Assembly: GCF_002705925.1 (NCBI RefSeq)
Contig: NZ_NKRE01000001.1
Span: 1,430,357 to 1,494,356 of the forward strand
DNA: 64,000 nucleotides
Direction: 5' to 3'
Origin: Mycobacterium ostraviense
Lineage (GTDB): Bacteria; Actinomycetota; Actinomycetes; Mycobacteriales; Mycobacteriaceae
Part shown: positions 16,367-26,690 of the stretch, one piece after another
How positions within the stretch are numbered: the first letter of the stretch is position 1
How the letters are laid out: each line of letters begins with the position of its first letter
Program-made: the position numbers and the translations under genes
Notes under the pieces: generated by a model
What the model was told of the DNA's origin: nothing
Seen by the model: only the letters and a program-made list of their open reading frames with translations
The model's database searches: none

Positions 16367-17395
16367 CTAAGAGGAGAGTCCGACCCACACCAGGAAGAGG
16401 CCGCTGAGCAGCAACGCGATCCCTGCTGCCCCGAGCCTGGCGGGCCAGGCGAAGATGGCGACCCAAATGCCTAGGGCCATCGCCAGCAGTGCGTGAACCA
16501 TGCGCAGGGCGACCAGGACCCGGTAGCGCAGTACCGAAGGCAAGACCCGGCGCGGCACTACACGAAACATCCAGACGAAGGCGGCGATCAGCACCGCAAC
16601 CAGGACCGCTATGAGCACCCGCAGCAATCCGGTCGGTTTACCGTCGTTGTAGATGTTCACGACGACGGCGGAAAACACGCCGATGACCGCCGCGACGACG
16701 GTCACGTATTGAAATACCTTTTCCAGGACCGCCCCAATGTTCCGGCGCGCCCCGGCTCCCATCGCCGGGTCGATGCCCGCCGCTGCGAAGAAGCCGCGCA
16801 GGGCAGGGATCAACCTCCAGCGGTGGAGTCGATTGACGGCCAAGTTGTTGATGGCGGTGGCGTTGTCTGGATCTCGTAGCAACGCCTCCCGATACATCGC
16901 CTCGGATTCGGCGAGCCGCCGGAGGTCGTGCAGGATCGCCCCGCGCAGAATCAGTGACTCGACATTGGCGGGTGCAAGCCGCAGCGCTTGGTCCGCCGCG
17001 TACAGCGCATTGGGCAACTGCTGGGCTTTCCTCAACAACCTCGCGTAAAGCCGGTGTACCACAGCCTCATTCGGATGAGCAAGCACCGTCCGCCATGCCA
17101 TGCAGAGAGCATCCCAGTCGCGGCCCAGACCTTCGAGCGACAGCGTATACATCCGCATCGCGAATTCGTCCTGTGGCGCGGCAGATAACGCCGCGTATGC
17201 GCTATGCGCGGCGCTGAGATGGTTGTCAAGCAGGTATTCGGCGCGAGAGTACTGGGTCAACAGTGCCGGATCGTTCGGATTCTGTGACAACAGCCGACGC
17301 AACGACTCTCGTGCGTGTTCGTATTTTCCGGTGTCGAAGTAGGCTTCTACGACGTGCATGGCGTCATCGGACTGGTCGGTGTCCGTCTCCGACAT
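16367..17395 (-). CDS. TPR-repeat protein with C-terminal membrane helices
   Basis: The 342-residue protein has several TPR-like helical pairs in residues about 10-205 (for example YFDTGKYEHARESLRRLLSQ, NALYAADQALRLAPANVESL, EAMYREALLRDPDNATAINN), followed by two or three pairs of transmembrane segments from about residue 225. ATG 17395 overlaps the TGA of the AAA ATPase by one base (TGATG), so the two are translationally coupled. It is a probable membrane scaffold or receptor for the ATPase. The function is not known. Confidence 0.75.
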   Translation of the reverse strand: MSETDTDQSDDAMHVVEAYFDTGKYEHARESLRRLLSQNPNDPALLTQYSRAEYLLDNHLSAAHSAYAALSAAPQDEFAMRMYTLSLEGLGRDWDALCMAWRTVLAHPNEAVVHRLYARLLRKAQQLPNALYAADQALRLAPANVESLILRGAILHDLRRLAESEAMYREALLRDPDNATAINNLAVNRLHRWRLIPALRGFFAAAGIDPAMGAGARRNIGAVLEKVFQYVTVVAAVIGVFSAVVVNIYNDGKPTGLLRVLIAVLVAVLIAAFVWMFRVVPRRVLPSVLRYRVLVALRMVHALLAMALGIWVAIFAWPARLGAAGIALLLSGLFLVWVGLSS

Positions 17396-18621
17396 CACCG
17401 AACCTTTCTGCACCGCAAGTACTTTGCCAGCTCGTCGTAGGTGCCGTCGTTGTTGGCGAATTCGACGACGTTACGCGCGGTTTCGAACCAAGGTCCAGCA
17501 CTGGGCCTGATCTGCGCGGCAGCAGCCTGGACGTCAGCCATCGTGACCGGACGCACCTGCCCACTGCGCATCGAATCGGCCATCGCCAATTGCGTGGCGC
17601 TGTCGCAAACATGCGCCAGATCGGCACCCGAGAACCCGTCCGCGCGGCCCGCGATCGCCCCGGGGTCGATCCCGGCGATCGGCCGATCCTTCAAATGAAA
17701 CCGGACTATCCCCGCCCTGGCCTCGGCGTCAGGTAACCCCACGAAAATCATTCGGTCAAATCGCCCGGGCCGCCGCAATGCCGGATCGACGTCCCAGGGC
17801 GCATTGGTGGCGCCGAGCACATAGACGCCGTCGTTGGCGGACGTAGCGGTGTCGAGTTCTTCCAGCAACGTGTTGACGATGGTGCGGATGCCCGAGCTGC
17901 CGCTCAGCGCGGAACGCCGGTGCCCCAACGCGTCGACCTCGTCGAAGAACAGCACACAGGGCGCGTTGCGGCGGGCATTGTCGAAGGCCGAACGGATGCT
18001 GCGCTCGCTGTCTCCCTGGTAACGATGCAGCACGTCGGCGATTCCCAGCTGGTAGAAGTTGGCGCCCAACTCACCCGAAACCGCCTTGGCGATATAGGTT
18101 TTGCCGCACCCGGGTGGTCCGTACAGCAACAGCCCGCCGCGGGCGGACACCTTGTATGCCTTCATCAGATCGGGATTGCGCAGCGGCCCGAGCAACGACA
18201 GTTCCAGTTGCTGTTTGACGTCGGCCATGCCCGCGACGTCGGCCAGCCGCACCTGGCTGCGCTGCAGCACGTCGAAATCCCCCTCGGCCACGACGTCGGG
18301 GGCCGCCTCGACGAAAGCAGGCTCGATGATGTCGGCAACTTCTTTTTCCGCGCTGGACCAGTCGAAGCCGGCTTCGACTGGAGCCTGCGGCTGAGCCGGG
18401 ACCGGCTCGGCCAGTGCGGCAGTGCACCGCTGCAGCAGGCTCAGCGCGCCGGCGTTGCCGGCGTCCTGGCTCAATGCCGCGCTGCAATGTCCCAACGCCT
18501 CGGCGTAGCGGCGCTTGTCCGCCAACAGGGTAGCCAAATGCACACGCAGCTCGACGACTTCGGGACTGCGCTGCACCGCTGCGGACAACTCGCGAATAAC
18601 AGGGTCTTCAGTCACGGCCAT
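17395..18621 (-). CDS. AAA+ ATPase with N-terminal TPR-like domain
   Basis: The 408-residue protein has an N-terminal TPR-like helical region (about 5-70), a Pro/Ala linker, and one AAA+ module: Walker A GPPGCGKT at 168-175, Walker B VLFFDEVD about 223-230, sensor region LGATNAPWDVDPAL and arginine fingers RRPGRFDR. It resembles Cdc48/FtsH-type unfoldases but lacks a protease domain. ATG 18621 gives MAVTEDP; an upstream ATG at 18639 is less likely. With the coupled TPR membrane protein it may form a membrane-anchored remodelling machine. Confidence 0.88.
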   Translation of the reverse strand: MAVTEDPVIRELSAAVQRSPEVVELRVHLATLLADKRRYAEALGHCSAALSQDAGNAGALSLLQRCTAALAEPVPAQPQAPVEAGFDWSSAEKEVADIIEPAFVEAAPDVVAEGDFDVLQRSQVRLADVAGMADVKQQLELSLLGPLRNPDLMKAYKVSARGGLLLYGPPGCGKTYIAKAVSGELGANFYQLGIADVLHRYQGDSERSIRSAFDNARRNAPCVLFFDEVDALGHRRSALSGSSGIRTIVNTLLEELDTATSANDGVYVLGATNAPWDVDPALRRPGRFDRMIFVGLPDAEARAGIVRFHLKDRPIAGIDPGAIAGRADGFSGADLAHVCDSATQLAMADSMRSGQVRPVTMADVQAAAAQIRPSAGPWFETARNVVEFANNDGTYDELAKYLRCRKVR

Positions 18622-18666
18622 CCCCCGTAAATACCGCACCCGCCCCCTGCGCGCCAGTCAGAGCCG

Positions 18667-19173
18667 TCAGCCCATGCCCTTGGCGCGGCGGCCAAGCTCC
18701 CGGATCACTTCGCGCTGGGCGTCGCGGCGGGCCAGGTCCTGGCGTTTGTCGTGGGCGTGCTTACCGCGGGCCAGCGCGATCTCGACCTTGACCTTGCCCT
18801 CGGTGAAATACAGCGACAACGGCACCAGCGCGAAGTTGCCTTCGCGCAGCTTTCCGATCAGCGTGTCGATCTGACGCCGGTGCAACAGCAACTTGCGGTT
18901 GCGCCGCGGTTCGTGGTTGGTCCAGCTGCCGTGTTGGTACTCCGGAATGTGCAGGTTGCGCAGCCAGATTTCGCCGTCGTCGATGGTGGCGAACGCGTCG
19001 ACCAACGACGCGTGTCCCTCGCGCAGGCTCTTCACCTCGGTACCCTGCAGTGCCATGCCGGCCTCGAAGACCTCGATGATCGAATAGTTGTGCCGGGCCT
19101 TGCGATTGGTGGCAATGATCTTTCGGCCGATCTTCTTGCCAGCCGCCTTGGCCTGCTTGGACTGCCCGGCCAT
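18667..19173 (-). CDS. smpB: SsrA-binding protein SmpB
   Basis: The 168-residue protein carries the SmpB blocks [44 protein letters not shown] and the basic C-terminal tail [13 protein letters not shown] ([16 protein letters not shown]). It binds tmRNA and delivers it to stalled ribosomes. ATG 19173 gives MAGQSKQ and lies two bases after the ftsX TAG; the frame is open further upstream into ftsX, which I ignore. It is the last gene of the ftsE-ftsX-smpB operon and lies close to its RNA partner. Confidence 0.98.
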   Translation of the reverse strand: MAGQSKQAKAAGKKIGRKIIATNRKARHNYSIIEVFEAGMALQGTEVKSLREGHASLVDAFATIDDGEIWLRNLHIPEYQHGSWTNHEPRRNRKLLLHRRQIDTLIGKLREGNFALVPLSLYFTEGKVKVEIALARGKHAHDKRQDLARRDAQREVIRELGRRAKGMG

Positions 19174-19175
19174 CG

Positions 19176-20069
19176 CTACTGCCGCACGTAGATGCGCAAC
19201 GTCGCGTAAGCCGTCAGCCCGGACATCGCCACGCCCAGCAGCAACAGCCACGGCGCGATGTAGAGGATGTCGGCATAGTCCACGCGGGCGATCAGATTGG
19301 CTTGGTAAAACTGGTTCAGCGCGTTCTCCAAAAACATCGCCCGCACCAGGATCAGGCCGCCGATGGCGATGAGGACACCGACGGTCGCGGCCAACATCGC
19401 CTCCACCAGGAAGGGCAGTTGGGTGTACCAGCGGCTGGCCCCGACCAATCGCATGATGCCGATCTCGGTGCGCCGCGTATAGGCGGCGACCTGGACCATG
19501 TTGGCGATCAACAAGACCGCGCCGATGGCCTGGACGAGCGCGACCGCAAACGCGGCATTGCTCAGCCCGTCGAGGACGGCGAACAGCCGGTCTATCAGAT
19601 CCTTCTGGTTGAGTACCGACAGCACCCCGGGCTGGCCCTGCATTGCGGTGTCGAAGTCCTTGTGCTGCTCGGGATTTTCCAGTTTGACGATGAACGACGC
19701 CGGGAAGGAATCCTTTCCGGCCACGTCCTTGTACTGCGGGAATTTCCGGATGGCGTCGTCATAGGCCTGCTGCCGGTTGAGGAAGCGCACCGCCTTGACG
19801 TCGGATCGCTTTTCGATCTTCTCGCGCAGCGCTTTACACGGGTCGCTGTCGCAGGCGGGATCGTTGGCCGAGACGTCGTCGGTCAGGAAGACCTGGGTTT
19901 CGACCCGGTCGAGGTAGATGGCTCGGGAGTTGTCGGCCAGCCGGACCACCAGCAGTCCGCCGCCGAACAGGCCGATCGAGATCGCGGTCGTCAGGATCAT
20001 CGCGATCGTCATGGTGACATTGCGACGAAGGCCGGTCAGGACCTCGTTGAGCAGGAAGCCGAAGCGCAC
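19176..20069 (-). CDS. ftsX: Cell-division ABC transporter permease FtsX
   Basis: The 297-residue protein has one N-terminal transmembrane helix (about 20-45), a large extracellular domain with paired Cys ([11 protein letters not shown]), and three C-terminal helices with the FtsX signature [19 protein letters not shown]. With FtsE it forms a type VII-class ABC complex that activates the peptidoglycan hydrolase RipC in mycobacteria. GTG 20069 abuts the ftsE TAA (TAAGTG), as expected for tightly coupled subunits. Confidence 0.97.
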   Translation of the reverse strand: MRFGFLLNEVLTGLRRNVTMTIAMILTTAISIGLFGGGLLVVRLADNSRAIYLDRVETQVFLTDDVSANDPACDSDPCKALREKIEKRSDVKAVRFLNRQQAYDDAIRKFPQYKDVAGKDSFPASFIVKLENPEQHKDFDTAMQGQPGVLSVLNQKDLIDRLFAVLDGLSNAAFAVALVQAIGAVLLIANMVQVAAYTRRTEIGIMRLVGASRWYTQLPFLVEAMLAATVGVLIAIGGLILVRAMFLENALNQFYQANLIARVDYADILYIAPWLLLLGVAMSGLTAYATLRIYVRQ

Positions 20070-20759
20070 TTAGCGATCCATCCCATAGACGCCGCGCTGT
20101 TCGTCACGAACCAGCCGGCCCAGCGACAACTCGACGACCCGCTGCCGCATCGAGTCGACGATGTGGTGGTCGTGGGTGGCCATCAGCACCGTGGTCCCGG
20201 TTCGGTTGATCCGCTCCAACAAATCCATGATGTCCTTACTGGTATCTGGGTCGAGGTTGCCGGTGGGCTCGTCGGCCAGTAGTACCAGCGGCCGGTTCAC
20301 AAAGGCGCGGGCGATCGCGACCCGCTGTTGTTCGCCGCCCGACAACTCGTCCGGCAGCCGGTTGGCTTTGCCCGACAATCCCACCGTCTCGAGCACCTCG
20401 GGCACCACCCGGTTGATCGCGTCGGTGCGTTTGCCGATCACTTCCAGCGCAAAGGCGACGTTTTCGTACACGGTCTTTTGCTGAAGTAGCCGAAAGTCCT
20501 GAAAGACGCAGCCGATCACCTGACGCAGTTTGGGGACGTTTCGACCACGCAACTTGTTGACATGAAACTTCGACACCCGCACATCTCCGGATGTCGGCGT
20601 CTCGGCCGCCAGCAACAACCGCATGAAGGTCGACTTGCCCGAACCCGACGGGCCGATCAGGAAGACGAACTCACCCTTGTCGATCTTGACGTTGACGTCA
20701 TCCAGCGCCGGACGTGCCGACGATTTGTACTGCTTGGTGACATGGTCCAGGGTGATCAT
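20070..20759 (-). CDS. ftsE: Cell-division ATP-binding protein FtsE
   Basis: The 229-residue protein has Walker [10 protein letters not shown] (about 36-44), Q-loop [12 protein letters not shown] signature LSGGEQQR and Walker B LLADEPT, with the switch His in ATHDHHIV. It energises FtsX at the septum. ATG 20759 (MITLDHV) gives the usual mycobacterial length. Longer in-frame extension into the upstream spacer is rejected as non-coding. Confidence 0.98.
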   Translation of the reverse strand: MITLDHVTKQYKSSARPALDDVNVKIDKGEFVFLIGPSGSGKSTFMRLLLAAETPTSGDVRVSKFHVNKLRGRNVPKLRQVIGCVFQDFRLLQQKTVYENVAFALEVIGKRTDAINRVVPEVLETVGLSGKANRLPDELSGGEQQRVAIARAFVNRPLVLLADEPTGNLDPDTSKDIMDLLERINRTGTTVLMATHDHHIVDSMRQRVVELSLGRLVRDEQRGVYGMDR

Positions 20760-20803
20760 CACGGCACGCCAGTGTAGCGGTGAGTTTCGCTGGGAAGCGA
20801 AAT

Positions 20804-21274
20804 TCACCTGGCCGGGGGCGTCGAACTGGGCGGTGGGCCCGGCCCAGGCGGGGGTGATGGCTCCGGTGTGGTCGGTGTCGTGGTCGCCGGGCAGAAGGGC
20901 GGCGGCAGCAAGCAAGGCGGCGACCAAGGCGCCGTGGTTGTGGTCGCCGTGGTGGTGGGCGGTTGCGTCGTAGGTTCCGTCGTCGTCGGCGCCGTGGTGG
21001 TGGGTGTCGGGCGCACCGTGGTCGTGCCAGGTGGTTGGACTCTGTCCCGCGGTACCCAGGTGTAGTCGGGATCGGGCACAAAGCCCGGCGGCACCACTTG
21101 CGCAGGCCTTGCCGGGGCCGGTTCCGGACGGTAGGTGTCATAGGTCCACCACACGGCCAGGAACGCGACGATCAACACCACCGTCGACGTGCGCACTCGG
21201 CCACCGAACAGGTGGCTCGGGGCGCGCCGCGCGCCATCCGCACGCTTACCCAGCACATTGGGCCAGAAGTTCAT
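20804..21274 (-). CDS. Proline/threonine-rich membrane-anchored protein (Rv3103c-type)
   Basis: The 156-residue protein has a short basic N-terminus, one transmembrane helix ([19 protein letters not shown], about 29-47) and a long extracellular tail of Pro and Thr (for example [17 protein letters not shown]). This low-complexity wall-spanning tail is typical of mycobacterial division-linked membrane proteins. ATG 21274 overlaps the mechanosensitive channel stop (ATGA). By position it matches Rv3103c. The function is unknown. Confidence 0.85.
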   Translation of the reverse strand: MNFWPNVLGKRADGARRAPSHLFGGRVRTSTVVLIVAFLAVWWTYDTYRPEPAPARPAQVVPPGFVPDPDYTWVPRDRVQPPGTTTVRPTPTTTAPTTTEPTTQPPTTTATTTTAPWSPPCLLPPPFCPATTTPTTPEPSPPPGPGPPPSSTPPAR

Positions 21275-22254
21275 CGCTGCCGCACCACAGGTGCGGCAGC
21301 GGCGGATTCGGCGGCTTGGGCGGCAGGAACCGCGGGGTCTTCGACCAGACCCACCGTCGCGTCGGCCGCAGTCACGATGCCCGCGCGAGCCAGCGCCCGG
21401 ATGACCAGCACCCGCAATTGCCGACCGGCTTCGAACTGCTTGCCGGGCAGCGTGCGGGCTACCAGCCGCAGGGTGACCGTGTCGAGTTCGATGCTTTCCA
21501 CCCCCATCACGGTGGGTGAATCCAGCAGCAACTCCCCCAGCACCGCGTCGTCACGTGCGTGCTCGCACTCCTGGTGCAAGACCTCGTTGACCCGGTTCAG
21601 GTCGGCATTGGTCGAGACCGGGATGTCCACCACCGCGCGGGCCCAGTCTTTGGAGAGGTTGACCGATTTGACGATCTGGCCGTTGGGAACGGTGAACACT
21701 TCGCCGTCGGGAGATCGCAACTTGGTCACCCGCAATGTCACGTTCTCGACGGTGCCCGACGCGTCGGTCGGCGACCCCAGGATGGTGAGCTGGACCAGAT
21801 CACCGAAGCCGTACTGCCGCTCGGCGATGATGAAAAAGCCCGACAGCAGGTCTTTGACCAGCTGCTGTGCGCCGAAGCCCAGCGCCGCGCCGATCACCGT
21901 GGCCGGCGCGACCAAGCCGCCCACCGAAAATTGCAGGACGTCGGCGATCTGCATGGCCACGACGATGCCGATGAGGACGATCGACACCCATGAGATCACC
22001 GATGCCACGGCCTGACGGTGCTTGGTCGCCTCCGAGCGAACCAACGCGTCGCTTTCGGCAAATCCCAGGTCGAGCTGGCGAGTCACCCGTTGGGCCACCC
22101 AGCTGACGAATCGGGCCGCCAGCACGGCTGCGATCAGCAGCATGACGATGCGCAGGCCGCGGGTGATGATCCATTCACCGAGCGGCCCACGCCAGAAGTC
22201 GTGCCAGCGTCGCGCGGCTGAAAACGCAAGAATAGTGGTGTTAGTTGCTGTCAT
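21271..22254 (-). CDS. MscS-family small-conductance mechanosensitive channel (Rv3104c-type)
   Basis: The 327-residue protein has transmembrane helices near 28-52, 85-105 and 112-135. The pore-lining segment [20 protein letters not shown] carries the Gly/Ala packing of MscS TM3, followed by the [16 protein letters not shown] and [12 protein letters not shown] beta domain. It should act as a tension-gated safety valve. It overlaps prfB upstream by 14 bp and the proline-rich gene downstream by 4 bp, so the three are translated as a unit. Confidence 0.92.
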   Translation of the reverse strand: MTATNTTILAFSAARRWHDFWRGPLGEWIITRGLRIVMLLIAAVLAARFVSWVAQRVTRQLDLGFAESDALVRSEATKHRQAVASVISWVSIVLIGIVVAMQIADVLQFSVGGLVAPATVIGAALGFGAQQLVKDLLSGFFIIAERQYGFGDLVQLTILGSPTDASGTVENVTLRVTKLRSPDGEVFTVPNGQIVKSVNLSKDWARAVVDIPVSTNADLNRVNEVLHQECEHARDDAVLGELLLDSPTVMGVESIELDTVTLRLVARTLPGKQFEAGRQLRVLVIRALARAGIVTAADATVGLVEDPAVPAAQAAESAAAAPVVRQR

Positions 22255-23371
22255 CTTTTCGGTTACGCCACCGGATTCCTGCTTCCAAGAACCCGTCGAT
22301 GTCTCCGTCCAGGACGGCCGCCGGATTGCCTACCTCGTATTCGGTCCGTAGATCCTTGACCATCTGGTAGGGGTGCAGGACATAGGACCGCATTTGGTTA
22401 CCCCAGGAACTGCCGCCCTCACCCTTCAATGCATCCAGCTCAGCGCGCTCTTCTAAACGCTTGCGTTCCAACAACTTTGCCTGAAGAACCCGCATCGCCG
22501 CCACTTTGTTCTGCAGTTGCGACTTCTCGTTCTGACAAGTGACGACAATACCCGTTGGGATGTGGGTTAAACGCACGGCGGAGTCTGTGGTGTTCACCGA
22601 CTGGCCGCCGGGCCCGCTGGAGCGGTAGACATCGACCCGCACGTCGCCCTCCGGGATGTCGATGTGGTCGGTGGTCTCCACCACCGGCAGCACCTCGACT
22701 TCGGCGAACGACGTCTGCCGGCGGCTCTGGTTGTCGAACGGGCTGATCCGCACCAGTCGGTGGGTGCCCTGTTCGACCGACAACGTGCCGTAGGCGAACG
22801 GCGCGTGCACGGCGAAGGTGGCGCTTTTGATGCCGGCTTCTTCGGCGTAGGAGGTGTCGAAGACCTCGACCGGATATTTGTGTTGCTCGGCCCAGCGGAT
22901 GTACATCCGCATCAGCATTTCGGCCCAGTCGGCCGCATCCACCCCGCCCGCGCCGGAACGGATTGTGACCAGGGCCTCACGCTCGTCGTATTCGCCCGAC
23001 AGCAGGGTACGCACCTCGGTGACCTCGATCTCGGCTCGCAGCGCCTTGAGCTCGGCATCGGCCTCGGCCAGGGCTTCGGCGGCGGCTTCCCCCGCTTCCT
23101 CGGCCGCGAGCTCGTAGAGCACCGGCAAGTCGTCAAGGCGGCTACGCAGCTGCTCGACCCGCCGCAGCTCCCCCTGTGCGTGCGACAACTCGCTGGTCAC
23201 GCGCTGCGCGCGAGCCTGGTCGTCCCACAATTTGGGGTCGGACGCCTCGTGCTCGAGCTTGTCGATCTTGGCCCGCAAAGCGTCGACGTCGAGCACCCGT
23301 TCCACCGTGGTCAGGGTGGAGTCAAGGGCAGCTATCTCAGCTCGTCGGTCGGCTTGACGGTCGGGTTCCAC
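22241..23371 (-). CDS. prfB: Peptide chain release factor 2
   Basis: The 376-residue protein is RF2: SPF anticodon tripeptide at 210-212 ([12 protein letters not shown]) for UGA/UAA recognition and the peptidyl-transferase GGQ at 255-257 ([14 protein letters not shown]). There is no programmed-frameshift break, unlike E. coli prfB. It starts at GTG 23371 and ends inside the mscS-like start region. Confidence 0.98.
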   Translation of the reverse strand: MEPDRQADRRAEIAALDSTLTTVERVLDVDALRAKIDKLEHEASDPKLWDDQARAQRVTSELSHAQGELRRVEQLRSRLDDLPVLYELAAEEAGEAAAEALAEADAELKALRAEIEVTEVRTLLSGEYDEREALVTIRSGAGGVDAADWAEMLMRMYIRWAEQHKYPVEVFDTSYAEEAGIKSATFAVHAPFAYGTLSVEQGTHRLVRISPFDNQSRRQTSFAEVEVLPVVETTDHIDIPEGDVRVDVYRSSGPGGQSVNTTDSAVRLTHIPTGIVVTCQNEKSQLQNKVAAMRVLQAKLLERKRLEERAELDALKGEGGSSWGNQMRSYVLHPYQMVKDLRTEYEVGNPAAVLDGDIDGFLEAGIRWRNRKDDSN

Positions 23372-23490
23372 AGCCCACCACGTTACCGGGAGTTACCGTG
23401 GTCAGCGTCTAGCATCATGGGACCAGTGCATCGCGCGACTGCGACACAACCCTTTCCGGGCCTTTCCGGGCACGAACAGAAAGCTCGAGC

Positions 23491-24864
23491 ATGCGGCCAC
23501 ACCACCGTCCCTACCACGTCGCCATCGTCGGCTCCGGGCCGTCGGGGTTCTTCGCCGCGGCATCGCTGCTGAAGGCCGCCGACACCGCCGACCACATCGA
23601 CGTGGCCGTCGACATGCTGGAGATGTTGCCGACGCCCTGGGGGCTGGTCCGCTCCGGGGTAGCGCCCGACCATCCCAAGATCAAGTCGATCAGTAAAACC
23701 TTCGAAAAGACGGCCGACGATCCGCGCTTCCGCTTCTTCGGCAACATAGTGGTGGGTGAACACGTCTCCCCCGCCGAACTCGCCGAGCGCTACGACGCGG
23801 TGGTCTACGCCGTCGGGGCGCAGTCCGACAAGCCGCTGGACATTCCCGGGGAGGATTTGCCGGGCAGCATCGCCGCCGTCGATTTCGTGGGCTGGTACAA
23901 CGCACATCCCAACTTCGAACATGCCACGCCGGACCTGTCGGGTTCCCGGGCTGTGGTGGTCGGCAACGGCAACGTCGCGATCGACGTCGCGCGCATCCTG
24001 GTCACCGATCCCGAAGTGCTGGCGTGCACCGATATCGCCGATCACGCGCTGGAGTCGCTGCGCCCGTGCGGCGTCCGGGAAGTGGTGCTCGTCGGCCGGC
24101 GCGGTCCGCTACAGGCGGCGTTCACCACGCTGGAGTTGCGGGAACTGGGTGAACTGGAGGGGGTCGACGTGGTGGTCGACCCGGCCCAGCTGGAGGGCAT
24201 CAGCGACGAGGACGCGGCCGTGGCCGGCAAGACCGCCAAGCAGAACATCAAGGTGCTGCGCGACTACGCCCAGCGCCCACCGCGTCCCGGCCACCGCAAG
24301 ATTGTGTTCCGGTTCATGACCTCCCCGATCGAGATCAAAGGTGACGGCAAGGTGGAGCAGATCGTGCTCGGACGCAACGAACTGGTCGCCGACGAGAGCG
24401 GATGGGTGTCGGCCAGGGACACCGGCGAGCGCGAGGAGTTGCCGGTGCAGCTGGTGGTGCGTTCCGTCGGCTACCGTGGGGTGCCGACACCCGGACTGCC
24501 GTTCGACGAGAAACGCGGGACCATTCCCAACACCGCTGGCCGAGTGGAAGGCAGCCGCAACGAATATGTGGTGGGGTGGATCAAACGCGGCCCGACCGGC
24601 GTGATCGGCACCAACAAGAAGGACTCCCAAGACACCGTCGACACCCTGGTCGCCGACTTGGCGGCTGCTGAAGAGCTGGCGAGTTTCCCACCCGACCATG
24701 GCGAGCAGCTGGCCGCCTGGCTGGCATCCCGGCAACCTCAGCTGGTCACGACGGCCCAGTGGAAAATCATCGACCACTTCGAACGGGCGGCCGGCGAGCC
24801 GCACGGGCGTCCCCGCGTCAAGCTGCCCAATGTCGCCGAGTTGCTGCGTGTGGGGCGCGGCTGA
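23491..24864 (+). CDS. fprA: NADPH-ferredoxin reductase FprA
   Basis: The 457-residue protein is an adrenodoxin-reductase-type flavoprotein: FAD site VAIVGSGPSGFFAA (about 10-23), TPWGLVRSGVAPDHP, second dinucleotide fold AVVVGNGNVAIDVARIL (about 152-168), and late GWIKRGPTGVIGTNK that closes over FAD. It passes electrons from NADPH to ferredoxins that feed P450s, possibly including the P450 at 704-1906. It is divergent from prfB with a 119-bp promoter region and convergent with the FAD oxidase, whose stop begins one base later. Confidence 0.97.
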   Translation: MRPHHRPYHVAIVGSGPSGFFAAASLLKAADTADHIDVAVDMLEMLPTPWGLVRSGVAPDHPKIKSISKTFEKTADDPRFRFFGNIVVGEHVSPAELAERYDAVVYAVGAQSDKPLDIPGEDLPGSIAAVDFVGWYNAHPNFEHATPDLSGSRAVVVGNGNVAIDVARILVTDPEVLACTDIADHALESLRPCGVREVVLVGRRGPLQAAFTTLELRELGELEGVDVVVDPAQLEGISDEDAAVAGKTAKQNIKVLRDYAQRPPRPGHRKIVFRFMTSPIEIKGDGKVEQIVLGRNELVADESGWVSARDTGEREELPVQLVVRSVGYRGVPTPGLPFDEKRGTIPNTAGRVEGSRNEYVVGWIKRGPTGVIGTNKKDSQDTVDTLVADLAAAEELASFPPDHGEQLAAWLASRQPQLVTTAQWKIIDHFERAAGEPHGRPRVKLPNVAELLRVGRG

Positions 24865-26448
24865 TCAGGGGTCGACCAGCACACCGGGGTTGAGGATTCC
24901 GGCCGGGTCGAGCGTGGACTTCGCCGCGCGCAGGGCCGCCGCGAACGGGTCGGGGCGTTGCCGGTCGTACCACGGGCGGTGGTCGCGACCCACGGCGTGG
25001 TGGTGGGTGATGGTGCCGCCGGCCGTGCTGATCGCCTCGGACACGGCGGCTTTGATCTCGTCCCACTGCGCGTCGAGCGAACCCCAGCGTCCGCCCGCGT
25101 AGATGCCGTAGTACGGGGCGGGGCCGTCGGGATAGACATGGGTGAATCGGCACGTCACCAGGCCGGTTCCGCAGACGTGTTCGATCGCGATTCGGGCGGC
25201 ATCGGTCACCGCGGCGTGCAGGGCGTCGAATCTTGCCCAGGTGCAAGCGGTTTCGAATGTTTCGGCGATGACGCCGCGGCGGGCCAGGGCGTCTCGTTGG
25301 TAGGGCATTCGCAGGAACGCCGAGCGCCAGTTCTTGGAAGCATCGTTTTCTGTTGTGCTGGTTGCTGTTTCGCGGGCAGGCCGCGCGGTTACCCAGCCGC
25401 CGTGGTCGGCGGCTATCTCCACGGCCCGGGCCAGCCACGCGTCGATCGGATGGTCCGCCGATTCGAAAGCCAGCACCAGCAGCCCGCCGCCGACCGTGGT
25501 ACCCGCATTCAGGAACGCCTCGGCCGGGTCCAGTAGCCGGCAGTTCGCCGGGTAGAGGCCGGCCTGTGCGATCGCCCGGGTTGCCGTGACCGCAGCGGCC
25601 CAGTCGTCGAAAGCGATCGACGCGGTGAGCTGCCAGCGCGGCCGGTCCTGCAACCGCATCCACGCCTCGGTGATGATGCCGAGGATGCCCTCCGACCCGA
25701 GGAACAGCCGATCCGGGGACGGTCCGGCGCCGGACCCGGGCAGCCGCCGCGACTCGCTGACCCCGGCCGGGGTGACGACGCGCATCGACTCGGTCAGGTC
25801 GTCGATGTGGGTGTACAGGGTGGCGAAATGTCCGCCGGAGCGGGTGGCCAACCAGCCACCGAGGGTCGAAAACCCGAAGGACTGCGGGAAATGGCGCAGC
25901 GTGAGACCGTGTGGGCGAAGCTGATTTTCGATCGACGGCCCCAGCGCTCCCGCCTGGATGCGCGCGACCCGGCTGACCCGGTCGATGTCGAGCACTGCGT
26001 CCAGCGCGCCGATGTCCACCGTGACCGCCGGCTCGTCGAAGCGCGGCTCCACTCCCCCGACCACCGAACTGCCGCCCCCGTACGGGATGACGGCGACGTG
26101 CTCCCGCGTACCCCACTCCAGCACGTCGACCACGTCCTGCTCGCTGCGCGGCCGTACGATCAGGTCCGGCAGGTGGTCGAGGCGGCCCTGCAGATTACGC
26201 GCGACGTCGCGAAACGCCTTGCCGCGCGCATGCCCGGCGCGATCGAGCGGGTCGGCCGAGCACAGCCCGGCCAGCGACGCAGGTGGGGCGATCCGCGGGG
26301 GCGCCACCCCGAGCGCCGTCGGATCCGGGGGCTGGTGGTCGGTCAGGTCATGGTCGGGCAGCAGCGCTGCGACGCGTTCCGCCAGTGCCTGCGTCTCTGC
26401 CTGCGACAGCGCGTCCTCGACGTCACCCCAGCCCCACCACGAACGCAT
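24865..26448 (-). CDS. agpS: FAD-binding oxidase, alkyldihydroxyacetonephosphate-synthase-like (Rv3107c-type)
   Basis: The 527-residue protein is a VAO-fold flavoenzyme: PP-loop IPYGGGSSVVGGVEP, SFGFSTLGGWLATRSGGHF and LRHFPQS, with C-terminal cap ending THHHAVGRDHRPWYDRQRPD. This HHH tract and the DPAGILNPGVL end match alkylglycerone-phosphate synthases and related D-2-hydroxyacid oxidases. The gene is annotated agpS in M. tuberculosis, but ether-lipid synthesis is not established there. Expected substrates are acyl-DHAP or 2-hydroxyacids. Confidence 0.88.
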   Translation of the reverse strand: MRSWWGWGDVEDALSQAETQALAERVAALLPDHDLTDHQPPDPTALGVAPPRIAPPASLAGLCSADPLDRAGHARGKAFRDVARNLQGRLDHLPDLIVRPRSEQDVVDVLEWGTREHVAVIPYGGGSSVVGGVEPRFDEPAVTVDIGALDAVLDIDRVSRVARIQAGALGPSIENQLRPHGLTLRHFPQSFGFSTLGGWLATRSGGHFATLYTHIDDLTESMRVVTPAGVSESRRLPGSGAGPSPDRLFLGSEGILGIITEAWMRLQDRPRWQLTASIAFDDWAAAVTATRAIAQAGLYPANCRLLDPAEAFLNAGTTVGGGLLVLAFESADHPIDAWLARAVEIAADHGGWVTARPARETATSTTENDASKNWRSAFLRMPYQRDALARRGVIAETFETACTWARFDALHAAVTDAARIAIEHVCGTGLVTCRFTHVYPDGPAPYYGIYAGGRWGSLDAQWDEIKAAVSEAISTAGGTITHHHAVGRDHRPWYDRQRPDPFAAALRAAKSTLDPAGILNPGVLVDP

Positions 26449-26457
26449 GCTGTGTGG

Positions 26458-26661
26458 TCAGCGTTTGACGACGACGACGGCTCCGCCCACCACCAGCAGC
26501 ACCAGCGCCGTGGCAATAGCCCAGCCGAGGCCCGCCAGCCACCAGATGACGGCCAGCAATGCCAGCACCGGTGACAACACGAACAGCACCATCCCGGGGT
26601 GCTGCTTGATCACCGCGAGCGCGCTGGTCGCCCGGACCCGATCGATTTCCTTGCCTGCCAT
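26458..26661 (-). CDS. Small membrane protein, two transmembrane helices
   Basis: The 67-residue protein MAGKEIDRVRATSALAVIKQ is followed by two hydrophobic helices (VLFVLSPVLALLAVIWWLA and ATALVLLVVGGAVVVV). I use ATG 26661; an in-frame ATG at 26694 would only add a non-conserved lead. It lies nine bases upstream of the FAD oxidase start and may be co-transcribed with it. No family is recognised. Confidence 0.65.
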   Translation of the reverse strand: MAGKEIDRVRATSALAVIKQHPGMVLFVLSPVLALLAVIWWLAGLGWAIATALVLLVVGGAVVVVKR

Positions 26662-26690
26662 GCGTTCAGCATGCCATGACACCGGCCCGG

